DNA from: an uncultured Enterobacteriaceae bacterium
GTDB lineage: Bacteria > Pseudomonadota > Gammaproteobacteria > Enterobacterales > Enterobacteriaceae
NCBI GenBank assembly: GCA_947631255.1
Contig: CANRKT010000032.1
Span: 1-40,549, forward strand
Length of the DNA: 40,549 nucleotides
Reading direction: 5' to 3'
Below are positions 32,473 to 40,549 of this stretch, in pieces. How positions within the stretch are numbered: the first letter of the stretch is position 1; the number at the start of each line of letters is the position of its first letter. The translations under genes and the position numbers were made by a program. The notes beneath the pieces were generated by a model. That model saw only the letters and a program-made list of their open reading frames with translations, had not been told where the DNA came from and made no database searches.

Positions 32473-33939
32473 ATGTCGACTCGAGCGATTAGACGTTGGA
32501 TTATACGGATTGTATTACTGGCCATTGTCATGTTACTGACTTTTCTAGCAATAAGAATTTATGATACACAGCGCGGCCCGAAACTCGAGCTCTGGCACAC
32601 CTTTGTTCCACATGATAAGCACGCAGCTGAAATTGATAAAGCCGACTGGGGCGATTATGTAAAAGCTGAAAACCAGCTTTTCGATGAAGTTAAAACCAAT
32701 GTCACCGATAAGTTAGAAGCCAGAACCCAAACCCTATCAAACCGTTATTATTCTGGTAGTTCTATTTATCCACCTCATTTTTCTACTGACTGGAATCGCT
32801 CTTATATTCTTCATCCCAAGGGCGCACCAAAAGGTGCGGTTGTCTTACTCCATGGGCTAACGGATACCCCTTATAGTTTGCGCCATATTGCGCAAAACTA
32901 CAGCCAGCATGGCTATGTTGCTATTGGCATTCGTTTACCGGCACATGGTACCGTTCCTGGTGCATTGACGGATGTAAAATGGCAAGATTGGTTAGCCGCA
33001 ACACGCCTTGCCGTTCGTCAGGCCAAAGTTCTCAGTGGAGTTGATTTGCCCCTGCATATCGTTGGCTTCTCCAACGGCGGCGCACTGGCAATGAAATATA
33101 CGCTGGACTCGCTGGAGAACGCCAAACTGGCAAAACCCGATCGCGTGATCCTGATATCCCCGATGATTGGTGTCACGAGCTTTGCACGTTTTGCAGGGAT
33201 CGCGGGCTGGCCAGCTATTTTCCCCGCCTTCGCCAAATCAGCCTGGCTTGGGATCGTGCCAGAATTTAATCCCTTTAAATATAACTCCTTCCCGGTTAAT
33301 GGCGGGCGGCAGTCCTATTTACTGACAACGGCTTTACAGCAGCAAATTGCACGAGGTGCCAGAAATAACCAACTGGATAAACTCCCCCCCATTTTAACCT
33401 TCCAGTCATTAATGGACTCAACAGTCAGTACCCGTGCGGTAGTCACTGCTCTGTATGATCACTTACCGAAGAATGGCAGTGAAGTCGTGTTATTCGATTT
33501 GAATCATGCGGCTAATATCGGTCTGTTACTGCGAACCTCTTCTTATACTGCTTTAACGCGCTTATTACCGCCAGCACCACGGAATTACAGCGTGACGATT
33601 ATCACCAACGTTTCACCCGAAAGTGATGAAACTATAGCGTTAACCACCCTGGCAGGTCAGGTCAAGGAAACCGTGACCCCAGTCGGATTAGCCTATCCAC
33701 CAGATATTTTCTCGTTATCTCACGTAGCCTTACCTTTCCCAATGAGCGACTCACTCTATGGCCGTTATCCTACACACCCCGAACAATACGGCACCAGCCT
33801 GGGAACCATTACCGCCCGTGGTGAACGCTCAGTTTTGAGTGTGGGAATGGACTCCTTGATGCGTATTTCATCCAATCCCTTTTATAGCTATATGCTACAA
33901 CGTATTGATGACAAGATAGAAAGTTCAGATAGCCGCTAA
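32473..33939 (+). CDS. Membrane-anchored alpha/beta hydrolase (serine hydrolase)
   Basis: The 488-residue protein has an N-terminal transmembrane helix (about 8-28, basic before it), so the rest is probably periplasmic. The hydrolase core begins near 112: the oxyanion segment VVLLHGLTDTPYSL and the nucleophile elbow G-F-S200-N-G-G. Asp in LMDSTVS is a likely acid and the His in LSHVALPFP the likely base. This resembles lysophospholipase-type (Hydrolase_4) enzymes; the substrate is unknown. It stands alone between a pseudogene and a repeat element. Codon and base use are like the core genome, unlike its AT-rich neighbours. Confidence 0.75.
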   Translation: MSTRAIRRWIIRIVLLAIVMLLTFLAIRIYDTQRGPKLELWHTFVPHDKHAAEIDKADWGDYVKAENQLFDEVKTNVTDKLEARTQTLSNRYYSGSSIYPPHFSTDWNRSYILHPKGAPKGAVVLLHGLTDTPYSLRHIAQNYSQHGYVAIGIRLPAHGTVPGALTDVKWQDWLAATRLAVRQAKVLSGVDLPLHIVGFSNGGALAMKYTLDSLENAKLAKPDRVILISPMIGVTSFARFAGIAGWPAIFPAFAKSAWLGIVPEFNPFKYNSFPVNGGRQSYLLTTALQQQIARGARNNQLDKLPPILTFQSLMDSTVSTRAVVTALYDHLPKNGSEVVLFDLNHAANIGLLLRTSSYTALTRLLPPAPRNYSVTIITNVSPESDETIALTTLAGQVKETVTPVGLAYPPDIFSLSHVALPFPMSDSLYGRYPTHPEQYGTSLGTITARGERSVLSVGMDSLMRISSNPFYSYMLQRIDDKIESSDSR

Positions 33940-33951
33940 GTCTGGACCCGG

Positions 33952-34058
33952 CATACTTCAAGTTACCTGCGGATACTGAGTAAAACGTACGATAAACATA
34001 GATGAGCTATGTGGTTCGGTTAGTGGAACTGAGTTCATGTCAGGTGACCTGAAGTGTG
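33952..34058. repeat. MITE-like element with imperfect terminal inverted repeats
   Basis: The ends are CATACTTCAAGTTACCTG and the reverse complement of CACACTTCAGGTCACCTG, matching at 15 of 18 positions. The three mismatches can form G-U pairs in RNA. Inside is a small palindrome (CATAGATGAGCTATG). The outer CATACTTCAAGTT end is like short intergenic repeats I recall from Serratia and relatives. It starts 12 bases after the hydrolase stop. Confidence 0.55.
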
Positions 34059-34205
34059 ACAAAGGCAGGTTGATAATATGGCTATTAATCAGCCAATCTA
34101 TCGTATTTTACCCAGAGATATTGTTCATTAGCTAAAAGCGCCCGGTATGCCTTATCAGAAAAAGACGTTTCTGTACGCTTCATCTCACCCAGTTAATCCG
34201 CAATC

Positions 34206-34238
34206 GGTCGTCATTTTCAGAGTGACAAAATGACGACC
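34206..34238. repeat. Perfect 12-bp hairpin
   Basis: GGTCGTCATTTT, 9-base loop, AAAATGACGACC, in otherwise empty sequence 34059-34545 that holds no gene I can support. It could be a terminator or repeat unit. It ends 307 bases before yghU. Confidence 0.55.
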
Positions 34239-34545
34239 AGAGCATGTTGCAAAGCCTTCAGCACTGACAATTTTCATTTTTTCTTCCTACCACATCAGCG
34301 GTACGAACTTCGTGTTGCTAATGACGTGAGCACAGTGCGACGCTACTGGTAGGTAATACCCGTGATGAAAATCTGGTTACTGAGGCATACCGGCCAGGAG
34401 AGCTGGTTACAAACCCGCTCTGAACCCTGTATAAGCAACGATGAAATTTAGCATTTCTGGCGATATGGTCGGTATTTACTTCCCTGATAACAGATATCAG
34501 GGTAATGATTAATAGTCATCCTTAGCGAAGAAGGCGAATCATCTT

Positions 34546-35391
34546 ATGTCTGAACATCACTATCATCCACCAAAAACCTGGGTCTGGAATACCACTGAAG
34601 CAGGAAAGTTTTCGAATATTAATCGTCCGATTTCTGGCCCGACACATGAAAAAGTCTTACCTGTTGGTCAGCATCCGTTACAGCTCTATTCGATGGGAAC
34701 CCCTAACGGGCAGAAAATAACTATCCTGCTTGAAGAACTGCTGGCAGCCGGTGTCAATGCAGCAGAATACGATGCCTGGCTAATCAGTATTGGTGCTGGC
34801 GATCAGTTCTCCAGTGGTTTTGTCGGCGTCAATCCCAACTCAAAAATACCTGCATTGCTGGATAACTCGGTTAATCCACCGATTCGTGTATTTGAATCCG
34901 GCGCGATCCTGCTCTATCTGGCAGAAAAATGGGGTCACTTCCTGCCAAAAGATATTCATGCCCGTACCGAAACACTGAACTGGTTATTCTGGCTACAAGG
35001 CTCTGCACCTTATCTGGGAGGTGGTTTTGGGCATTTTTATCACTATGCACCGGAAAAAATCGCATACGCTATCAATCGTTTCACCATGGAAGCTAAGCGT
35101 CAACTGGATGTCCTAGATAAGCAGTTAGCCAACAACCGTTTCATTGCTGGAGAAGACTATACCATCGCCGACATTGCAATCTGGCCATGGTACGGCAACC
35201 TCGTTCGCGGTGAACTCTATGAGGCGTTTAATTTCCTTGATGTCACCTCTTATCGCCATGTCCAGCGTTGGGCAGAAGAAGTGGCTAGTCGTCCTGCGGT
35301 AAAACGCGGTCGTATCGTTAACCGATCATGGGGTGACCTGCAGTTAGCTGAACGTCATTCTGCCTCCGATTTTGACGGGCTTGCGCTGTAA
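34546..35391 (+). CDS. yghU: Glutathione S-transferase-family disulfide-bond oxidoreductase YghU
   Basis: The 281-residue protein has a thioredoxin-fold N-terminal domain (about 45-130, with LYSMGTPNGQKITILLEELL and VNPNSKIPALLD) and an all-helical GST C-terminal domain. The first 44 residues, HHYHPPKTWVWN..., are characteristic of YghU. In E. coli it binds two glutathiones and has disulfide reductase activity. It appears to be a single-gene unit. No good Shine-Dalgarno is seen close to ATG 34546; AAGAAGG lies about 13 bases away. Confidence 0.93.
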   Translation: MSEHHYHPPKTWVWNTTEAGKFSNINRPISGPTHEKVLPVGQHPLQLYSMGTPNGQKITILLEELLAAGVNAAEYDAWLISIGAGDQFSSGFVGVNPNSKIPALLDNSVNPPIRVFESGAILLYLAEKWGHFLPKDIHARTETLNWLFWLQGSAPYLGGGFGHFYHYAPEKIAYAINRFTMEAKRQLDVLDKQLANNRFIAGEDYTIADIAIWPWYGNLVRGELYEAFNFLDVTSYRHVQRWAEEVASRPAVKRGRIVNRSWGDLQLAERHSASDFDGLAL

Positions 35392-35484
35392 ACTTCCTCA
35401 GGCAGATAGCAGTATCCTGTTATCTGCCACTCTGCATTTCTGCGCATCATCTCTCATCTTTTCCATCTTACCTGTGACAATTAT

Positions 35485-35532
35485 TTGCATTCGAAAATAG
35501 CACAAGCTATGTTTTATAGCAGATGCTATAAA
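35485..35532 (+). promoter_or_regulatory. sitABCD promoter with two MntR-like palindromes
   Basis: TTGCAT, 17 bases, TATGTT (35485-35513) can serve as -35 and -10. Over the -10 lies AAAATAGCACAAGCTATGTTTT (35494-35515 with one added base at the edges), close to the MntR operator pattern ATAGC-N4-GCTAT. A second palindrome TTTATAGC-AGAT-GCTATAAA (35513-35532) follows directly. Manganese-dependent repression by MntR is inferred. GACAATTATTTGCATTCGA (35476-35494) is only a weak Fur-like match. Confidence 0.65.
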
Positions 35533-35561
35533 TGATGAGTAAATCCCCTCTCAGAGAGAAT

Positions 35562-36479
35562 ATGATGCCCAGAAAAAACAGGATCAAACAGATAATCACT
35601 CTCACCGGTATTGTTCTGGCTCTGCTACAATTCCCCGCTCATGCCCAGGAAAAATTCAAAGCAGTCACCACTTTTACCATTATCGCTGATATGGCTAAAA
35701 ACGTGGCTGGCGATGCAGCAGACGTTGAGTCGATAACCAAACCAGGGGCAGAAATTCATGAATATCAGCCGACACCGGGTGATATTCGTCGGGCGCAGGG
35801 GGCTAATCTGATCCTCGCCAACGGTATGAACCTTGAAATCTGGTTTGAGAGATTTTATCAGCACCTTAATGGGGTTCCGGAAGTTATCGTCACCACCGGT
35901 ATTGAACCAACAGGAATAACGGAAGGTCCTTATAACGGTAAACCGAATCCTCACGCCTGGATGTCACCGACAAATGCGCTGATTTATGTCGATAATATCC
36001 GTGATGCTTTTGTGGAATATGACCCCGACAATGCCGAAACCTATAAGAAAAACGCTGAGATCTATAAGCAGAAAATTAGCCAGACTATCGAGCCCTTGCG
36101 TCTTGAACTGGAAAAAATTCCTGCGGATAAACGCTGGCTGGTAAGTAGTGAAGGTGCTTTTTCCTATCTGGCGCGAGATCTTGATATGAAAGAGCTGTAC
36201 CTGTGGCCGATTAATGCTGACCAGCAAGGTACGCCACAACAAGTGCGTAAAGTCATCGATACCCTTCGTCAGTACAATATTCCGACTATATTTAGTGAAA
36301 GCACTATTTCGGATAAACCTGCTCGTCAGGCTGCCCGTGAGTCCGGCGCACATTACGGTGGCGTGCTGTACGTGGACTCCTTAAGTGCTGCAGATGGTCC
36401 GGTACCAACCTATCTTGATCTGTTACATACCACTACCAGCACTATTATCGACGGGATTAATAAAGGGATGAAAAAATGA
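35562..36479 (+). CDS. sitA: Manganese/iron ABC transporter substrate-binding protein SitA
   Basis: SitA is a periplasmic cluster A-I binding protein for Mn(II) and Fe(II). From ATG 35562 it has 305 residues with a signal peptide ending about PAHA-Q (residue 28). Metal ligands are visible: His66 (AEIHEYQPTPGD), His in KPNPHAWMSP, Glu in SSEGAFSYL and Asp in LYVDSLS. ATG at 35532 overlaps the second MntR-like palindrome, so I prefer 35562 or 35565, after AGAGAGAA. It shares ATGA with sitB. Confidence 0.93.
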   Translation: MMPRKNRIKQIITLTGIVLALLQFPAHAQEKFKAVTTFTIIADMAKNVAGDAADVESITKPGAEIHEYQPTPGDIRRAQGANLILANGMNLEIWFERFYQHLNGVPEVIVTTGIEPTGITEGPYNGKPNPHAWMSPTNALIYVDNIRDAFVEYDPDNAETYKKNAEIYKQKISQTIEPLRLELEKIPADKRWLVSSEGAFSYLARDLDMKELYLWPINADQQGTPQQVRKVIDTLRQYNIPTIFSESTISDKPARQAARESGAHYGGVLYVDSLSAADGPVPTYLDLLHTTTSTIIDGINKGMKK

Positions 36480-37288
36480 GTCACACGCCAGGCATTGTGG
36501 TGAAGAACGCAAGTGTCACTTATCGTAACGGCCATACCGCACTGAGGGATGCTAGCTTCGAGATCCCCACAGGCACCATTGCTGCACTGGTTGGCGTAAA
36601 TGGTTCAGGTAAATCGACCCTGTTTAAAGCGATTATGGGTTTTGTTCGTCTGGCCCAGGGAAGTATCTCTATTCTCGGCCAGCCGACGCGCCAGGCTCTG
36701 CGCCGTAATCAGGTATCTTATGTTCCTCAGTCTGAGGATGTCGACTGGACCTTCCCTGTACTGGTTGAAGATGTAGTGATGATGGGTCGATTCGGTCATA
36801 TGGGTATGCTGCGTATTGCGAGTAAAGCCGACAAGCAGGCAGTGGATTACGCTCTGGAACGAGTCGGCATGCTTGAATATCGTCATAGACAAATTGGTGA
36901 GCTTTCCGGCGGGCAAAAAAAACGCGTTTTTCTTGCCCGCTCTATCGCACAAGATGGGCAGGTTATTTTGCTGGATGAGCCATTCACCGGGGTGGATGTC
37001 AAAACCGAAGAGCAGATTATTGAACTGCTGCGCGAACTGCGTAATGAAGGCCGCACCATGCTGGTTTCGACACATAATCTGGGCGCGGTCACCGACTATT
37101 GTGATTACACCGTACTGGTGAAGGGTACCATTCTGGCCTATGGCCCGACTCGAGAAACCTTTACGCAGGAAAATCTTGAACAGGCATTCAGTGGTGTACT
37201 GCGCCACGTCAAATTAACGGGCTCGGAAACCAGCGTACTGACCGACGATGAGCGCCCATTTATTCGTGTTCCGTCGAAGGAGGAGTAA
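36476..37288 (+). CDS. sitB: Manganese/iron ABC transporter ATP-binding protein SitB
   Basis: SitB is the 270-residue ATPase of the importer. It has Walker A at about 40-48 (GVNGSGKST), the signature LSGGQKKRVFLARSIAQ, Walker B VILLDEPFTGVD and the switch His in STHNLG. The ATG overlaps the sitA stop. It pairs with the SitC and SitD permeases. Confidence 0.96.
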   Translation: MSHTPGIVVKNASVTYRNGHTALRDASFEIPTGTIAALVGVNGSGKSTLFKAIMGFVRLAQGSISILGQPTRQALRRNQVSYVPQSEDVDWTFPVLVEDVVMMGRFGHMGMLRIASKADKQAVDYALERVGMLEYRHRQIGELSGGQKKRVFLARSIAQDGQVILLDEPFTGVDVKTEEQIIELLRELRNEGRTMLVSTHNLGAVTDYCDYTVLVKGTILAYGPTRETFTQENLEQAFSGVLRHVKLTGSETSVLTDDERPFIRVPSKEE

Positions 37289-37289
37289 G

Positions 37290-38150
37290 TTGATATCCTT
37301 ACTGCTTGAGCCTTTCAGCTACAACTATATGTTCAATGCCATCTGGGTTTCTGCCTTGGTGGGCGGAGTCTGTGCATTTCTCTCTTGCTACTTAATGCTA
37401 AAAGGCTGGTCACTGATCGGTGATGCACTCTCCCATTCCATCGTACCTGGTGTTGCTGGTGCCTATATGTTGGGGCTGCCCTTTTCTATCGGTGCATTTT
37501 TTTCCGGCGGGCTGGCTGCCGCAACAATGCTGTTTTTAAATCAGCGCACTAAGCTGCGGGAGGATACGATAATTGGTCTGATTTTTTCCTCCTTCTTTGG
37601 GCTTGGGTTATTTATGGTCTCGCTCAATCCAACCTCAGTGAATATTCAAACTATTGTACTGGGTAATATTCTGGCGATAGACCATTCGGACATTATCCAG
37701 CTCGCCATTATTGGTTTCGTTTCACTGGCTATCTTGCTGTTGAAGTGGAAAGATTTGATGGTCACCTTTTTTGATGAAAACCATGCTCGCTCCATCGGGC
37801 TCAATCCGCTCTGGTTAAAAGGGCTCTTTTTTACCCTACTCTCTGTGACCACCGTTGCCGCCTTGCAAACCGTGGGAGCTTTTCTGGTCATTTGTATGGT
37901 TGTGACGCCAGGAGCAACGGCGTATCTGCTCACTGACAGATTCCCAAAGCTTCTGATGATATCGGTCACTCTCGGAACGCTTACCAGCGCAGTGGGTACC
38001 TGGATTAGCTATTTTCTTGACGGTGCAACCGGGGGAATTATTGTCATTCTGCAAACACTGATATTTCTTATCGCCTTCTTATTTGCACCCAAACATGGCT
38101 TGATAGCCAGTCGTCGTCGGGCACGTCTGAATATGGAGTCTGGCCGATGA
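37290..38150 (+). CDS. sitC: Manganese/iron ABC transporter permease SitC
   Basis: SitC is a 286-residue inner-membrane permease with about eight hydrophobic segments. It has LSCYLMLKGWSLIGDALSHSI, typical of metal permeases, and the coupling segment NHARSIGLNPLWLKGLFF. Translation most likely starts at TTG 37290, right after the sitB stop, preceded by AAGGAGGAG. The upstream open frame lies inside sitB. Confidence 0.93.
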   Translation: MISLLLEPFSYNYMFNAIWVSALVGGVCAFLSCYLMLKGWSLIGDALSHSIVPGVAGAYMLGLPFSIGAFFSGGLAAATMLFLNQRTKLREDTIIGLIFSSFFGLGLFMVSLNPTSVNIQTIVLGNILAIDHSDIIQLAIIGFVSLAILLLKWKDLMVTFFDENHARSIGLNPLWLKGLFFTLLSVTTVAALQTVGAFLVICMVVTPGATAYLLTDRFPKLLMISVTLGTLTSAVGTWISYFLDGATGGIIVILQTLIFLIAFLFAPKHGLIASRRRARLNMESGR

Positions 38151-38995
38151 GCTTATTAGAAACGTTACTCTCTCCCTTCCAGTTTGATTTTATGATTAAT
38201 GCCCTGGTGATGACCACCCTGGTGGCTATCCCTTGCGCCTTGTTATCCTGTTTCCTGGTGCTAAAAGGTTGGGCGCTGATGGGAGATGCCATGAGTCATG
38301 CCGTATTCCCGGGCATTGTTCTCGCCTGGATGGTCGGATTGCCACTGGGAGTAGGTGCCTTTGTTGCCGGACTTTTTTGCGCTCTGGCCACCGGTTATTT
38401 ACAGGAAAATAGTCGAATTAAGCGCGATACCGTGATGGGTATTGTATTTTCAGGGATGTTCGGTGCCGGTCTGGTACTGTATGTTTATCTCAAGCCAGAA
38501 GTTCATCTCGACCATATTCTGTTTGGCGATATGCTGGGTGTCGGCTGGAACGATATCTGGCAAACTGCCGTCATCGTCGTGATCACCGCTGTGATTGTGC
38601 TGGTTAAATGGCGTGATTTGTTACTGCATGCTTTTGACCCTATTCAGGCCCAAGTGTCAGGTTTAAACGTTAAGCTCCTGAACTATGGTCTGCTGTGTCT
38701 GGTCTCTCTGACCATTGTTGCCGCCTTAAAAGCCGTCGGGATTATTCTTTCTATTTCACTCCTGATTGCTCCCGGAGCAATAGCATCGTTATTAACGCGA
38801 ACCTTTTTCTCAATGATGGTCGTAGCACTGTTAATCGCCATTTCGTTTTCGTTTATAGGCGTTTACTTATCCTTTTTTATCGACAGTGCTCCTGCACCCA
38901 CCATTGTCGTGTGCCTGTCAGTGGTCTTTGTTTTTGCCTTTATCTGGTCTTCTGTCCAACAACGTCGGCTGGAAAATAGCGCCCGTCCATCCTGA
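38147..38995 (+). CDS. sitD: Manganese/iron ABC transporter permease SitD
   Basis: SitD is the 282-residue second permease, paralogous to SitC (LSCFLVLKGWALMGDAMSHAVFPGIVLAWM). It has several hydrophobic segments. Its ATG overlaps the sitC stop (ATGA). It completes sitABCD; a hairpin follows at 39001. Confidence 0.95.
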   Translation: MSLLETLLSPFQFDFMINALVMTTLVAIPCALLSCFLVLKGWALMGDAMSHAVFPGIVLAWMVGLPLGVGAFVAGLFCALATGYLQENSRIKRDTVMGIVFSGMFGAGLVLYVYLKPEVHLDHILFGDMLGVGWNDIWQTAVIVVITAVIVLVKWRDLLLHAFDPIQAQVSGLNVKLLNYGLLCLVSLTIVAALKAVGIILSISLLIAPGAIASLLTRTFFSMMVVALLIAISFSFIGVYLSFFIDSAPAPTIVVCLSVVFVFAFIWSSVQQRRLENSARPS

Positions 38996-39000
38996 TAATA

Positions 39001-39030
39001 ACCGGCAAGGGAACCTGCTATCTTGCCGGT
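39001..39030 (+). terminator. Hairpin after sitD
   Basis: ACCGGCAAG, 12-base loop, CTTGCCGGT, 5 bases past the sitD stop. There is no U tract, so its strength as a terminator is uncertain. Confidence 0.5.
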
Positions 39031-39044
39031 GCTAACTCCCCCCA

Positions 39045-39188
39045 CTATCCGCTATCCATTGCCGACACCAGCGCGGTACCGAGACGACCAATCGGAACCC
39101 GTTCACGGATATGCTCACGTAATGCCTCGTCTGTCGGACCCTTACCTAATTTGTCTAAGATAGTGGCAGTAAGAGTGACGACTCTTAC
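39045..39188 (-). pseudogene. Short-chain dehydrogenase, C-terminal remnant
   Basis: On the minus strand 47 codons read VRVVTLTATILDKLG, GPTDEALREHIRERVPIGRLG and a short tail. This is the end part of SDR enzymes (VRVNxxxPxxxxT...RxPxGRxG). The Rossmann core with TGxxxGxG and the YxxxK site are absent, and the usual sequence after GRLG is replaced. It is a fragment left from a lost gene. The rest of 39189-39364 holds no gene. Confidence 0.6.
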
Positions 39189-39364
39189 GTGAAATTGATA
39201 TTGTAGCCACTATTCCAGGCAGAGTTTTTTCAACTTATTCCTGATCATGCATGTTCTGCACAATAATCCCTGTAAGTGTAAGGTTTTAGTGTACAATTCT
39301 GCATTATTTTTGCAGTCACTGACTGCTCTTTTTTCATATTACTCCCCTACTTGAGGACCCGATA

Positions 39365-39700
39365 ATGTCACTACCTCATTGCCCAAAATGCAATTCTGAG
39401 TACACCTATGAAGATAATGGTGTCTACATCTGTCCTGAATGCGCCTACGAATGGAATGATGCCACAGCAGGTGAAGCAGATGACCAGTTAATAGTCAAAG
39501 ATGCCAATGGTAATCTGTTGGCTGACGGCGACAGCGTCACCTTGATTAAAGATCTTAAAGTTAAGGGCAGCTCTTCTATGCTCAAAATAGGTACAAAAGT
39601 TAAAAGCATTCGTCTGGTAGAAGGGGACCATAATATCGATTGTAAAATTGATGGTTTTGGTCCAATGAAACTTAAATCTGAGTTTGTGAAAAAGAACTAA
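39365..39700 (+). CDS. yjdM: Zinc-ribbon protein YjdM (PhnA family)
   Basis: The 111-residue protein has an N-terminal zinc ribbon with two Cys pairs (CPKCNSEY and CPECAYEW) and a C-terminal SH3-like PhnA domain ([42 protein letters not shown]). It is close to E. coli YjdM, formerly called PhnA; a role in phosphonate breakdown is not supported for this protein. ATG 39365 follows GAGGACC. Confidence 0.94.
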   Translation: MSLPHCPKCNSEYTYEDNGVYICPECAYEWNDATAGEADDQLIVKDANGNLLADGDSVTLIKDLKVKGSSSMLKIGTKVKSIRLVEGDHNIDCKIDGFGPMKLKSEFVKKN

Positions 39701-39706
39701 CCCATG

Positions 39707-39742
39707 AGGTGTACGGTGAAAATAAGTTTTCACCGTACACCT
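39707..39742. terminator. 16-bp hairpin between yjdM and glsA
   Basis: AGGTGTACGGTGAAAA, loop TAAG, and its exact complement. The stem is perfect and ends 6 bases after the yjdM stop. It separates two converging genes; the rest of 39743-39878 is AT-rich and empty. Confidence 0.75.
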
Positions 39743-39878
39743 ATGGTATTCAGTGCCTATAATCCACGCTAATGATTAAGGGTATATGTAATACTGATTA
39801 AATAGTAATGTTGTAATTACTCATAATATGGCGACTTATATTTTCCCTTACGAGCTGAATATCATAGCGCTCGATATT

Positions 39879-40549
39879 TTAAGCAACAAAAAGATTGTAT
39901 CCGAACTGTTTAGCTATCTCTGCTACCATTTTTTGACCGCGTACACTATTGCCCTCTTCATCCAGTGGTGGGGAAAAAGCCGCAATTCCCATGATGCCTG
40001 GTACTACAGCTACTATTCCACCGCCAACACCACTTTTTGCCGGTAACCCAACGCGATAAGCCCAGTCACCAGAAGCACCGTACATTCCTTCCATCATCAT
40101 TTCGGCCAGAATATAGCGCACATTACTGCTGTTAAGTACCTGCTGTTGAGTAACTGGATTGATGCCCCCAACTGCCAATGTCGCGCCTAATGTTGCCAGT
40201 TCAACAGTATTAAATAGTACTGAACACTGGCGAGTATAGACATCACAAGCTTCCATGGCATCGCTGTATAACGTACCGGCCGAATACAACAACCATGCAA
40301 TCGCCCGATTATGGAAGTTAGTGGTTTGCTCTGAATGATTAACTTCATCTGACAAAGCCACTGCCGCCCCCGCGAGTTGCTGTTGCATCTTCAGTATACG
40401 TTGCCAGCGTTGCTCTCTGTCTGTGGCAGTTATCAGGCTCGCTGTCGACATCGCACCAGCATTGACCAAGGATGAAAATGGCTTGTCATTATGCAGTTCC
40501 AAAGCCATAACGGAGTTGAACGGTAAACCTGTCGGGCTGGCACCAATCT
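39879..40549 (-). CDS. glsA: Glutaminase GlsA (5' end beyond the window)
   Basis: GlsA hydrolyses glutamine to glutamate and ammonia, which helps acid resistance together with GadC in E. coli. Only the C-terminal part is present; the frame stays open to the window edge (IGASPTGLPFNSV precedes MALELHNDKP). Serine beta-lactamase-like fold residues visible are NAGAM, LSDEVNHSEQTTNFHNRAIAWLL, YTRQCS and SGVGGGIVAVVPG. It matches E. coli GlsA (YbaS) better than GlsB (YneH) throughout. Confidence 0.94.
   Translation of the reverse strand, partial: IGASPTGLPFNSVMALELHNDKPFSSLVNAGAMSTASLITATDREQRWQRILKMQQQLAGAAVALSDEVNHSEQTTNFHNRAIAWLLYSAGTLYSDAMEACDVYTRQCSVLFNTVELATLGATLAVGGINPVTQQQVLNSSNVRYILAEMMMEGMYGASGDWAYRVGLPAKSGVGGGIVAVVPGIMGIAAFSPPLDEEGNSVRGQKMVAEIAKQFGYNLFVA

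Noticed and set aside
35476..35494. Fur box before sitA
   Set aside because: About 11 of 19 positions match the consensus, too few to call on its own.
36605..37207. 200-codon frame opposite sitB
   Set aside because: Antisense shadow of the ATPase gene; no ribosome site and no recognisable domain.

Overview
The window is chromosomal DNA of an Enterobacterales bacterium. Most proteins match their E. coli orthologues closely over full length (RsmI, LpoA, DiaA, TldE/PmbA, DarP, FrdABCD, EF-P, EpmA/EpmB, GroEL/GroES, AspA, DcuA, DsbD, GlsA). The frd promoter and the heat-shock promoter of groESL can also be recognised. The order joins blocks that, from memory, are apart on the E. coli map: rnpB-rsmI-lpoA-yraN-diaA-dolP, then cybC-tldE/darP, then epmA-frd-ampC, then efp-epmB-yjeI-groEL-groES-fxsA-aspA-dcuA-dsbD-yjdC. 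I cannot fix the family or genus from the sequence alone.

Layout. 1-2661 is AT-rich accessory DNA. It holds a catalase-fold protein with an extra C-terminal beta-rich domain and a decayed integrase lying just past the 3' end of rnpB (2710-3089, minus strand), so the rnpB end looks like an integration site. 3195-10265 is housekeeping: 16S rRNA methylation, a PBP1A activator lipoprotein, DiaA, an outer-membrane lipoprotein, cytochrome b562, TldE and DarP. 10328-11450 holds a LysE-family exporter and a GNAT pseudogene. 11454-16042 holds epmA and the frdABCD operon. 16240-18242 holds a class C beta-lactamase and an orphan LuxR-type regulator. 18331-29019 runs from efp to yjdC.

29068-34545 is a second variable zone around tRNA-Phe. 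It carries an AT-rich gene closely resembling the Salmonella type III effector SseJ, a DUF2501 protein, an ABC-transporter ATPase pseudogene, a membrane-anchored alpha/beta hydrolase and an inverted-repeat (MITE-like) element. 34546-40549 holds yghU, a sitABCD Mn/Fe transporter operon with two MntR-like palindromes, a dehydrogenase remnant, yjdM and the 3' part of glsA.

How the genes work together. EF-P and two of its modification enzymes (EpmB makes beta-lysine, EpmA attaches it to Lys34) all lie in the window. Anaerobic fumarate respiration is represented by AspA (makes fumarate), DcuA (fumarate/succinate exchange) and FrdABCD behind an FNR-type promoter. The most notable observations are the SseJ-like protein outside its usual Salmonella setting, the catalase-fold protein whose distal histidine position is Phe while the heme-ligand RxxxY motif is kept, and the rnpB-associated integrase scar. 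No CRISPR array, rRNA operon, intact insertion sequence or secretion-system gene is visible.
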